Translations under genes and position numbers: made by a program
NCBI GenBank assembly: GCA_019422485.1
Contig: JAHZDG010000007.1
Span: 33,471 to 39,358, forward strand
Reading direction: 5' to 3'
Length of the DNA stretch: 5,888 nucleotides
Origin: Alistipes sp.
Lineage (GTDB): Bacteria > Bacteroidota > Bacteroidia > Bacteroidales > Rikenellaceae
The notes under the pieces: model-generated
The model's database searches: none
What the model saw: the letters and a program-made list of their open reading frames with translations, nothing else
What the model was told of the DNA's origin: nothing
In this document: one piece after another, positions 1-5,888 of the stretch
Layout of the letters: every line of letters starts with the position of its first letter
How positions within the stretch are numbered: the stretch's first letter is position 1

Positions 1-1164
1 CAGAGTGCGCTTCATTTTTCTTCGGGGTCGTTCGATCTGCTCAGTCGGATGCCGGACGGTAAGTCTGTGTCCGATCCGATGGCGGGTATTGCCGAACTGG
101 AACAGATCGCCCCTGAACATCCGTATGCCCGGATTGGAGCGGAACGTTGTGCGCGCTATGCGCAACAGGTGCCGGCGGTTTTGCGGGCAGCGGGATTGTC
201 GGTGGTCGGAGACGAGCATCGGAACCATTTCCGTATTACGCCGATGGGTAAAGCAAAAGCTACGTGGCTGACCCTGGAAGGCTATCTGCGAACCGAAGAG
301 CTGGGGCAATTCCCGTTCCGTCAGGTTTGTATCGTGAATGTAGAAGGGTTCCTGGATTTTTATCCGGAATTTCTGGCCGAGGAGTTCCGGAAATATGGAA
401 TAACGTGTCGGTTCGGGACCGTCAATTGCCCGGATATGGAACGTGTCCGGAAGAATCCGAGCGAAATGCGTTCGGCCAACATTGCGCGGGTATTCGATCA
501 TGACCGGAATCTGGAGGCCCTGGCCGCCAAGATCCGGGAAGTGGCCGTTGATTGCGAAGCGGTGATTCTTCCGGCCATCATCGGACTCAATCGCGACGAT
601 GCCTTCCAGACCTTGCAGGCGAAGGTCGATAAGCCGCTTTATTTGTTGCCCACCTTGCCGCCTTCGATTCCGGGGATCAAAGCCCAGCAGGCTCTGCAGG
701 CTCATTTCCGGGCCTTGGGGGGTGAGTATTTCTTAGGCGATACGGTGCTTTCGGCCGATCTGGAAAACGCGCGGGTGAAACAGGTCTATACGGCCAATCA
801 TGGAAATATGCCTTTCGAGGCCGATCACTTTGTGCTGGCTACGGGCAGCTTCTTCAGCAAGGGTTTGGTGGCTACGCCGGATCGGATTGAGGAGCCGGTT
901 TTCGGGGCTGATACGGTGTTCACCCCGGATCGTTCGACCTGGTATACGCTGCACTTCTTCGACGCTCATCACTATCAGGCCTTCGGTCTTCGGACGGATG
1001 CCGAACTGCGGGTGATGAAAAATGGCGTCGCTTTGGAAAATCTTTATGGGATCGGGGCCGGTTTGTCGGGCTTCCATCCGGTTCAGGAAGGTTGCGGTGC
1101 GGGGGTATCGCTGCTGTCGGCCTTCTATGTGGCAGATACGATTTTAAATAGCAAAAGATCATGA
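1..1164 (+). CDS. glpB: Anaerobic glycerol-3-phosphate dehydrogenase subunit B (5'-truncated by window edge)
   Basis: Subunit B of the anaerobic sn-glycerol-3-phosphate dehydrogenase GlpABC, which oxidises glycerol-3-phosphate to dihydroxyacetone phosphate and passes electrons to the quinone pool; GlpB is the flavoprotein partner of GlpA at the inner membrane. The frame is open from base 1, and the first visible residues (QSALHFSSGSFDLL) match E. coli GlpB from about residue 35, so about 34 residues, including the N-terminal dinucleotide-binding glycine motif, lie outside the window. The ATG at base 49 is internal, not the start. Other GlpB signatures, numbered from the first visible residue: LLPTLPPS near 215-222, ATGSFFSKGLVA near 280-291, and a C-terminal flavin-site segment GIGAGLSGFHPVQEGCGAG near 350-368. 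The 387 visible residues plus the missing part give about 420, the normal length (419 in E. coli). The TGA stop overlaps the glpC ATG by four bases (ATGA), indicating translational coupling. glpA is expected immediately upstream (inference). Confidence 0.96.
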   Translation, partial: QSALHFSSGSFDLLSRMPDGKSVSDPMAGIAELEQIAPEHPYARIGAERCARYAQQVPAVLRAAGLSVVGDEHRNHFRITPMGKAKATWLTLEGYLRTEELGQFPFRQVCIVNVEGFLDFYPEFLAEEFRKYGITCRFGTVNCPDMERVRKNPSEMRSANIARVFDHDRNLEALAAKIREVAVDCEAVILPAIIGLNRDDAFQTLQAKVDKPLYLLPTLPPSIPGIKAQQALQAHFRALGGEYFLGDTVLSADLENARVKQVYTANHGNMPFEADHFVLATGSFFSKGLVATPDRIEEPVFGADTVFTPDRSTWYTLHFFDAHHYQAFGLRTDAELRVMKNGVALENLYGIGAGLSGFHPVQEGCGAGVSLLSAFYVADTILNSKRS

Positions 1165-2384
1165 ACATTCAGCAAAATACGGTCAGCGAAAATAATTTCG
1201 AACAATGCATCAAGTGTACGATCTGTACCGTGTATTGTCCGGTGGCGGCGGTGAATCCCGATTTTCCGGGGCCCAAACAGGCGGGTCCGGACGGGGAGCG
1301 TCTGCGTTTGAAACGGCCCGATTTTTTCGATAGCGCGTTGAAATATTGCCTGAACTGCAAACGTTGCGAAGTGGCATGTCCTTCGAATGTTCGTATCGGG
1401 GACATCATTCAGTCGGCCCGCATCAAGTACGGCCCCAAAAAGAATACTTCGTTGCGCAATTTCGTGTTGGCCAATACCGATCTGGTGGGCTCTCTGGCCA
1501 CGCCTTTCGCGCCGGTGGTCAATACGGCCGTTACGCTCAAACCGGTGCGTTTCATGATGGACAAGGTGATGTCCATCGATCACCGTCGGATCTTCCCGAA
1601 ATATGCGAACGGCACCTTTACCTCCTGGTATAAAAAATATGCGGCAGCCGAACAGGCCGCCTTCCCGAAACAGGTGGCCTTCTTCCATGGCTGTTATGTG
1701 AATTACAACTTCCCGCAACTGGGGAAAGACCTGATTCGGATCATGAATTCGTTGGGTTATGGGGTTCGTCTGCTAGACAAGGAAAAGTGCTGCGGCGTGC
1801 CTTTGATTTCGAATGGACTCTATCAGCAGGCCCTCAAACAGGCCAAAGTCAATCTAGGTTCGATTCGTCGGGCGGTGAATGAACAGGATATGGACATTCT
1901 TACGACCTCGTCGACCTGTACGTTTACGCTGCGGGACGAATATCCGCATGTGTTGAGTCTGAAAAATGACGATGTGCGGGATCGGATCGAGCTGGCGACG
2001 CGTTACCTCTACCGGTTGATTCAGTCGGGAAAGGTGACCCTGAAATTCAAAGACGCTAAGCCGTTGCGGGTGGCCTATCATACGCCTTGCCACATGGAAA
2101 AGATGGGTTGGGCCTATTATTCTATCGAATTGTTGCGGATGATTCCGGGTGTGGAGGTGATCGTTCTCGATTCGCAGTGCTGCGGGATTGCCGGTACATA
2201 CGGATTCAAGAAGGAAAATTATCCCACCTCTCAGGCCATTGGCGAACCGTTGTTCCGTCAGATCGAGGCTTCGGGAGCCGATCTGGTGGTGACGGATTGC
2301 GAAACCTGCAAATGGCAGATCGAAATGTCTACCACCAAAACCTGCGAACATCCGTTGAGTATTTTGGCCTCGCGGTTGGCATAA
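1161..2384 (+). CDS. glpC: Anaerobic glycerol-3-phosphate dehydrogenase subunit C, iron-sulfur electron-transfer subunit
   Basis: GlpC (407 residues; 396 in E. coli) carries electrons from the GlpAB flavoprotein dimer to the membrane quinone and is thought to hold the complex on the inner membrane. Two 4Fe-4S ferredoxin-type motifs are near the N terminus: C16-x2-C19-x2-C22-x3-C26-P and C63-x2-C66-x2-C69-x3-C73-P. Two cysteine-rich CCG domains follow, as in heterodisulfide-reductase-like and glycolate-oxidase iron-sulfur subunits: C178 with C210-C211-G212, and C310 with C340-C341-G342. A C-terminal C380-x2-C383-K motif (DCETCKWQIEMST) is shared with E. coli GlpC. All expected cysteines are present, so the protein looks intact. 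No obvious transmembrane helix is seen, so membrane attachment would be peripheral or amphipathic, as proposed for the family. The start is set by the ATGA overlap with the glpB stop; no other ATG lies before the first cluster motif. The gene ends 68 bases before glpK. Confidence 0.96.
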   Translation: MNIQQNTVSENNFEQCIKCTICTVYCPVAAVNPDFPGPKQAGPDGERLRLKRPDFFDSALKYCLNCKRCEVACPSNVRIGDIIQSARIKYGPKKNTSLRNFVLANTDLVGSLATPFAPVVNTAVTLKPVRFMMDKVMSIDHRRIFPKYANGTFTSWYKKYAAAEQAAFPKQVAFFHGCYVNYNFPQLGKDLIRIMNSLGYGVRLLDKEKCCGVPLISNGLYQQALKQAKVNLGSIRRAVNEQDMDILTTSSTCTFTLRDEYPHVLSLKNDDVRDRIELATRYLYRLIQSGKVTLKFKDAKPLRVAYHTPCHMEKMGWAYYSIELLRMIPGVEVIVLDSQCCGIAGTYGFKKENYPTSQAIGEPLFRQIEASGADLVVTDCETCKWQIEMSTTKTCEHPLSILASRLA

Positions 2385-2452
2385 TTGAAATTACCTGAAA
2401 TTACCTGAAATTACCTGAAATTCAAACATTATACCTAAAATTCTAACCTTTT
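2385..2452 (+). promoter_or_regulatory. AT-rich spacer upstream of glpK; possible regulatory region
   Basis: This is the longest non-coding stretch in the window (68 bases), clearly richer in A and T than its neighbours, between the dehydrogenase genes and the kinase/facilitator genes. It holds the 10-base tandem repeat and, next to the glpK start, ACCTAAAA at 2433-2440 followed by TTCTAACCTTTT. A similar block precedes glpF. I could not place a good Bacteroidota -33/-7 promoter pair (TTTG and TAnnTTTG) and saw no stem-loop with a U-tract, so an internal promoter is possible but unproven. Simple read-through from glpC into glpK is equally compatible. Confidence 0.35.
2391..2420 (+). repeat. 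Three exact tandem copies of a 10-base unit in the glpC-glpK spacer
   Basis: The unit TTACCTGAAA occurs three times head to tail without a mismatch, six bases after the glpC stop codon. In-phase decayed copies flank it: ATAATTGAAA at 2381-2390 (7 of 10 matches, overlapping the end of glpC) and, after one unrelated block, ATACCTAAAA at 2431-2440 (8 of 10). The 10-base phase is therefore traceable over about 60 bases, close to one turn of the DNA helix per unit. It could be a set of repeated protein-binding sites placed on one face of the helix, a spacer of variable length, or a replication-slippage product with no function. No protein binding is shown by the sequence. Confidence 0.9.
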
Positions 2453-3946
2453 ATGAAGCAGTATATTCTTGCGCTCGACCAGGGAACGAGCAGTTCGCGT
2501 GCCATTGTTTTCGATGAGAAAGGGCAATCCTGTGCCGTAGCTCAGAAAGAATTTCGTCAGATTTTCCCCCAGTCGGGTTGGGTGGAGCACGATCCGCATG
2601 AAATCTGGTCGTCTCAGGCATCGGTCATTGCGGAAGCCATCACGATGATGGACATCAACGGCTTGAACATTGCTGGGATCGGGATCACCAACCAGCGGGA
2701 AACCACCATCGTGTGGGATTCGGAAACCGAAGAACCTGTTTACAATGCGATTGTGTGGCAGGATCGCAGAACCTCTGCTTATTGCGATGAATTGAAGAGT
2801 CGCGGGTTGACCGAAATGATTCGTCAGAAAACGGGGCTGATTATCGATGCCTATTTCAGTGCCACGAAGATCAAATGGATCTTGGAACATGTTCCCGGGG
2901 CTCGCGAACGGGCCGAAAAAGGAAAATTGCTGTTCGGGACGGTGGATACATGGCTGATCTGGCGGCTGAGTCGCGGAGAAGTGCATGTGACCGATGTGAG
3001 CAACGCCTCTCGAACTATGCTCTTTAACATCAATACGTTGGAATGGGATCAGGAATTGTTGGATATGTTCGGTATTCCGCGTTCCATGATGCCGGAGGTG
3101 AAATCTTCCAGCGAGGTGTACGGCCACACCAAGACCACCATCTTTGCCCATAAGGTACCCATCGCCGGGATTGCCGGCGACCAGCAGGCAGCGTTGTTCG
3201 GGCAGATGTGTACGGAACCCGGTATGGTGAAAAACACCTATGGAACGGGTTGCTTCCTGTTGATGAACAGCGGTGAAAAACCCATCCTTTCGAAAAACAA
3301 CCTGATCACGACCATTGCCTGGAAGATCGGCGACAAGGTTAATTATGCCTTGGAAGGGAGTATTTTCGTCGGCGGTTCGGTGGTGCAGTGGTTGCGCGAC
3401 GGACTGGGAATTATCCATTCTTCGTCGGAAGTGGAAGCTTTGGCCGCTCAGGTGCCGGATACCAATGGGGTCTATTTTGTGCCTGCATTGACGGGGCTGG
3501 GGGCTCCCTGGTGGGATCAGTATGCCCGCGGTACGATTGTGGGTATCAGTCGGGGAACCACGACGGCACACATTGCCCGGGCAGCCCTGGAAGGCATCGC
3601 TTTCCAGACGATGGACATCACCAATGCCATGTCACGGGATGCCGGCATTCCGCTCAAAGAGCTGAAGGTAGACGGGGGTGCCTCTCGCAATAATTTGCTG
3701 ATGCAGTTTCAGGCCGATATTCTCGGTACGCGGGTGATTCGTCCGCAGGTGGTGGAAACGACCGCTTTGGGGGCTGCCTATCTGGCGGGTCTGGCGGTGG
3801 GTTATTGGTCCAGCATCGACGAAATCCGGAAACAGTGGCAAGTCGATCGGGCTTTTGAACCGGCTTTGGATGATGAAAAAGTTCAGGCAGCGAAAAATGG
3901 CTGGGAAGATGCGGTGAAACGCACCCTGAGCAATTATACCAAGTAA
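2453..3946 (+). CDS. glpK: Glycerol kinase (FGGY family)
   Basis: Phosphorylates glycerol with ATP to sn-glycerol-3-phosphate in the cytoplasm, trapping glycerol that enters through GlpF and supplying substrate for GlpABC. Length 497 residues, normal for the family. Visible motifs: phosphate loop D9-Q-G-T-S-S-S-R16; N80-Q-R82-E83-T-T and Y134, which match the glycerol-binding Arg, Glu and Tyr of E. coli GlpK; YNAIVWQDRRT; FGGY signature 1 around Y134-FSATKIKW142; catalytic base D243 in GIAGDQQAALFGQ (E. coli Asp245/246); FGGY signature 2 from G360 (GTIVGISRG); and the nucleotide-binding segment D407-GGASRNNLL. All catalytic residues are present. The loop before D243 (residues about 226-234, TKTTIFAHK) lacks the GGKGGTR segment that binds fructose-1,6-bisphosphate in E. 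coli GlpK, so that feedback control is probably absent. The start is the only ATG in front of the phosphate loop; no Shine-Dalgarno is visible, as is common in Bacteroidota. Confidence 0.98.
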   Translation: MKQYILALDQGTSSSRAIVFDEKGQSCAVAQKEFRQIFPQSGWVEHDPHEIWSSQASVIAEAITMMDINGLNIAGIGITNQRETTIVWDSETEEPVYNAIVWQDRRTSAYCDELKSRGLTEMIRQKTGLIIDAYFSATKIKWILEHVPGARERAEKGKLLFGTVDTWLIWRLSRGEVHVTDVSNASRTMLFNINTLEWDQELLDMFGIPRSMMPEVKSSSEVYGHTKTTIFAHKVPIAGIAGDQQAALFGQMCTEPGMVKNTYGTGCFLLMNSGEKPILSKNNLITTIAWKIGDKVNYALEGSIFVGGSVVQWLRDGLGIIHSSSEVEALAAQVPDTNGVYFVPALTGLGAPWWDQYARGTIVGISRGTTTAHIARAALEGIAFQTMDITNAMSRDAGIPLKELKVDGGASRNNLLMQFQADILGTRVIRPQVVETTALGAAYLAGLAVGYWSSIDEIRKQWQVDRAFEPALDDEKVQAAKNGWEDAVKRTLSNYTK

Positions 3947-3976
3947 GACGATTTCGGAACCTAAAACTGACCTATT

Positions 3977-4711
3977 ATGCAAGAACTGTGGATGAAATGC
4001 CTATTCGAGTTTATAGGCACAGCGATTTTAGTGCTTTTCGGGGACGGGGTGGTTGCCTCGACCGTCCTGAAAAAATCCAAAGGTGAAAACGGCGGATGGG
4101 TCGTCATTACTTTTGCCTGGGGGCTGGCGGTGATGTTGGGCGTTTTTATTGCCGGACCTTATTCCGGGGCCCATCTGAATCCGGCCGTTACCTTAGGCCT
4201 GGCCGCTGCCGGAACCTTCAGCTGGTCGATGGTGTTGCCCTACATCGTCGCTCAGATGCTCGGAGGTTTTGTGGGTGCTGTTCTCGTGTATCTCTTCTAC
4301 AAAGACCATTATGATGCGACGGATGATCCGGCCGCAAAATTGGGAACCTTCTGTACCATTCCGGCTATTCGGAATTATGGACGGAACCTGTTCTGTGAAA
4401 TTGTAGGAACCTTTGTGCTGGTGTTTGTGATCCTGACGCTTTCTGTCGACAGCAACATTCCGGAAGTGGGTATGGGTGCTCTGGGGGCTTTCCCGGTAGC
4501 GATGCTGATCGTGGCGCTGGGGATGTCGCTGGGCGGAACGACCGGTTATGCGATCAATCCGGCCCGGGATTTGGCTCCGCGCGTAGCGCATGCCCTGTTG
4601 CCCATCCGCGGAAAAGGAACCAACGACTGGGCTTATTCGTGGGTGCCAGTTTTGGGACCGATTGTTGGTGCAGTTTTGGCCGCCGGATTCTATTGTCTGA
4701 TCTTTTGCTAA
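3977..4711 (+). CDS. glpF: Glycerol uptake facilitator, aquaglyceroporin (MIP family)
   Basis: Inner-membrane channel that lets glycerol and similar small polyols diffuse into the cell, where the adjacent glycerol kinase traps it. The 244-residue protein shows the MIP fold: hydrophobic segments at about residues 7-29, 35-58, 74-103, 135-156, 163-186 and 215-244, with two re-entrant half-helices carrying N68-P-A (SGAHLNPAV) and N194-P-A-R-D198. The aspartate after the second NPAR marks glycerol facilitators rather than water channels. Aligned with the E. coli GlpF selectivity filter (W48, G191, F200, R206), this protein has W48, G182, Y191 and R197: three identical and a conservative Phe-to-Tyr change. 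It is shorter than E. coli GlpF (281), mainly in loops and the C-terminal tail. It follows glpK after 30 bases and almost certainly shares its transcript. The ATG at 3977 is preferred; an in-frame ATG at codon 6 is possible but would trim the cytoplasmic N terminus. Confidence 0.97.
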   Translation: MQELWMKCLFEFIGTAILVLFGDGVVASTVLKKSKGENGGWVVITFAWGLAVMLGVFIAGPYSGAHLNPAVTLGLAAAGTFSWSMVLPYIVAQMLGGFVGAVLVYLFYKDHYDATDDPAAKLGTFCTIPAIRNYGRNLFCEIVGTFVLVFVILTLSVDSNIPEVGMGALGAFPVAMLIVALGMSLGGTTGYAINPARDLAPRVAHALLPIRGKGTNDWAYSWVPVLGPIVGAVLAAGFYCLIFC

Positions 4712-4723
4712 ACCGGACGCCTT

Positions 4724-5464
4724 ATGAAGACGATACGGATAGGACTGGTGATCGTGGCCCTGTTGGGAACGCTCTCCTCGTATGGACAGAAATTCCACCT
4801 GAGTGGAACCCTCCAGAATATGCACTTGTGGCGAGGTCTGCAGATTGCGGACGGAGGGGTGCTGGCTGCCGATGTGAGTATGGGACTCTTCAAGGACCGG
4901 TTTAAAATCGGTCTGTGGGGAGGAACCGATTTCGTCGGCGACTATAAAGAGTTCGATTATTATATTTCATATTCGGCATCCGGATTTTCGGTGGCCGTAT
5001 GGGATATTTTCAACTATTCGCCCGATCTGCCTTTCAGCAAGGATATTTTCAACTACAATAAGAATTCGACCGGTCATTTCCTCGATCTGAGCGTGGGTTA
5101 TGATTTCGATCATGCGCTGAAAGTGCCGTTGCGGGTGAATTGGGCAACCATTTTTGCCGGCCGGGACCTCAATGTCAATGGAAACAACATGTTCTCAACG
5201 TTTGTGTATGGGGAATATAGCGTGTTCCGGGATCAGCATTGGATCGTGGATGTGGGCGTAGGCGGAACGTTTGCTTTCAATCGTACGGAGACGGATGGCA
5301 ATACCAACTTTTACGGAACCGATTGCGTGAATCAGATCTCCCTGAAAACGACTTATCTGTTGAAATTGGGCCGATTCGATATTCCGGTTTTTGCACATGC
5401 CTTGTGGAATCCCGATATTCGTCGGGCCTATTTGCAGTTCGGTGTGAAACTATTTGCTTTTTGA
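4724..5464 (+). CDS. Putative outer-membrane beta-barrel protein, TorF / Gcw_chp-like, glp-linked
   Basis: Probable outer-membrane beta-barrel of 246 residues. Residues 1-21 look like a signal peptide: Lys2 and Arg5, a hydrophobic core at about 6-16, then SSYG before Gln22, the likely mature start. The mature part alternates polar and hydrophobic residues in strand-like blocks with many aromatics and ends in phenylalanine (KLFAF), as barrel proteins usually do. From memory of the family, LWRGLQIADGG (residues 35-45), KIGLWGGTDF and D73-YKEFDYYISY83 resemble conserved blocks of the TorF putative porin / Gcw_chp group, whose substrates are mostly unknown. It starts 12 bases after the glpF stop, so it is very likely in the same operon, which suggests passage of glycerol or a glycerol phosphate across the outer membrane; that role is inferred from position only. 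Alternative: a non-porin outer-membrane protein with a structural or sensing role. Confidence 0.8.
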   Translation: MKTIRIGLVIVALLGTLSSYGQKFHLSGTLQNMHLWRGLQIADGGVLAADVSMGLFKDRFKIGLWGGTDFVGDYKEFDYYISYSASGFSVAVWDIFNYSPDLPFSKDIFNYNKNSTGHFLDLSVGYDFDHALKVPLRVNWATIFAGRDLNVNGNNMFSTFVYGEYSVFRDQHWIVDVGVGGTFAFNRTETDGNTNFYGTDCVNQISLKTTYLLKLGRFDIPVFAHALWNPDIRRAYLQFGVKLFAF

Positions 5465-5493
5465 CGATCTTTGCGGGATAAACGCGATTCGTT

Positions 5494-5888
5494 ATGACAC
5501 TTTTGGAACGACATAAAGAGATTCTGGATCTGCTGCGGGAGGTCGGCAGCGTGGACGTGGGGGATTTGAGCCTCCGGTTGAAAGTCTCCGCGGTGACCAT
5601 CCGTAAGGACCTGGACTTGTTGGAAGAGAAAAAGTTGCTGTATCGTACCCACGGAGGGGCCATATTGGCGGATCCCTATATCGCTACGCGCAAGGTCTCG
5701 GAGAAGGAAAAACTGCATCCGGAGGCCAAACGCCGCATCGGACTGAAGGCGGTCGAGTTGTTGTCTCCGCAGGATGCGCTGATTATCGCTTCGGGGACGA
5801 CGGTGCAGGCCTTTGCCCGCTGCATCGAGAACATGAAGATGACGATCATCACTTCGGCGATGAATGTGGCGATGGAGCTGCTCGACAA
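5494..5888 (+). CDS. DeoR/GlpR-family transcriptional regulator (3'-truncated by window edge)
   Basis: The first 131 residues of a DeoR-type regulator; the frame is still open at the right edge, where about half of a typical 250-residue protein remains. Residues 1-57 form the winged helix-turn-helix: the opening MTLLERHKEILDLL, then helix-turn-helix around 20-45 with the family signature (VSAVTIRKDLDLLEEKKLLYRTHGGAI). The sugar-phosphate-sensing domain begins near residue 75 and shows the phosphate-binding loop S100-G-T-T103 in IIASGTTVQAFAR, then TSAMNVAMELL. Most family members have Asp before SGTT or IGTT; here it is Ala99. It lies 29 bases after the outer-membrane protein gene on the same strand, so it is probably the local, self-regulating repressor of this glycerol locus, with glycerol-3-phosphate as a plausible inducer (inference from context). 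The name glpR would fit, but the ligand is unproven, so no symbol is given. The ATG at 5494 gives the normal family N terminus. Confidence 0.92.
   Translation, partial: MTLLERHKEILDLLREVGSVDVGDLSLRLKVSAVTIRKDLDLLEEKKLLYRTHGGAILADPYIATRKVSEKEKLHPEAKRRIGLKAVELLSPQDALIIASGTTVQAFARCIENMKMTIITSAMNVAMELLD

Noticed and set aside
49..51. ATG as the start of glpB
   Set aside because: The same frame is open to base 1, and the 16 codons upstream encode QSALHFSSGSFDLLSR, a conserved part of GlpB; the true start is outside the window.
1125..1718. Antisense open frame (197 codons) across the glpB-glpC junction
   Set aside because: Both strand partners are clear glp genes, and the predicted protein is Arg/His-rich with no known motif; treated as a shadow.
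2385..2425. Inverted repeat TTGAA ... TTCAA bounding the tandem repeat, as an operator or terminator stem
   Set aside because: Only five clean base pairs across a loop of about 31 bases, with no U-tract; too weak to claim.
2441..2455. Bacteroidota -7 promoter element (TAnnTTTG) at TAACCTTTTATG
   Set aside because: The spacing is off by one base, the final G is part of the start codon, and no TTTG lies at the right distance upstream.
2435..3571. Long antisense open frame (378 codons) opposite glpK
   Set aside because: It lies wholly across a well-conserved glycerol kinase gene; its translation has no recognisable domain and is rich in His, Arg and Pro, as expected from the reverse reading of a GC-rich gene.
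4193..4825. Antisense open frame (210 codons) opposite glpF
   Set aside because: Glpf coding is certain from both NPA motifs; the antisense product is low in hydrophobic residues, rich in Gln, His, Arg and Ser, and unrecognisable.
5465..5493. Promoter or terminator between the barrel gene and the regulator
   Set aside because: The 29 bases show no hairpin; the single CTTTGC has no matching -7 element and there is too little room before the start codon.

Overview
The window carries a one-directional (+ strand) glycerol / glycerol-3-phosphate utilisation locus: the 3' part of glpB, then complete glpC, glpK, glpF, an outer-membrane beta-barrel protein of the TorF / Gcw_chp type, and the 5' part of a DeoR-family regulator. 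Nearly every base is coding. The longest gene-free stretch is 68 bases (between glpC and glpK), and it holds a short tandem repeat.

Layout: 1-1164 GlpB, cut at the left edge and missing about 34 N-terminal residues by comparison with E. coli GlpB; 1161-2384 GlpC, overlapping glpB by ATGA; 2385-2452 spacer with three exact copies of a 10-base unit plus decayed in-phase copies; 2453-3946 glycerol kinase; 3977-4711 glycerol facilitator; 4724-5464 outer-membrane protein; 5494 to the right edge, DeoR/GlpR-like repressor, cut after about 131 residues. glpA probably lies just left of the window, but it is not visible.

How it works together (inferred from the families): the barrel protein may let small solutes cross the outer membrane; GlpF passes glycerol through the inner membrane; GlpK traps it as glycerol-3-phosphate; the anaerobic dehydrogenase GlpABC oxidises this to dihydroxyacetone phosphate and passes electrons through GlpC to the quinone pool; the DeoR-type protein probably senses a phosphorylated intermediate and controls the cluster.

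Organism: an anaerobic or facultative member of the Bacteroidota, probably Bacteroidales with moderately high GC (Alistipes/Rikenellaceae-like is a guess). Reasons: Gram-negative envelope protein, no purine-rich Shine-Dalgarno before the separate starts (all four read TTATG), the anaerobic GlpABC enzyme, and the Bacteroidota flavour of the regulator's effector loop (IIASGTTVQAFARCI). I see no RNA gene, CRISPR array, insertion sequence or convincing terminator. The locus is mostly ordinary metabolism; the best points to follow up are the glp-linked outer-membrane protein, the 10-base tandem repeat, and the altered allosteric loop of GlpK.
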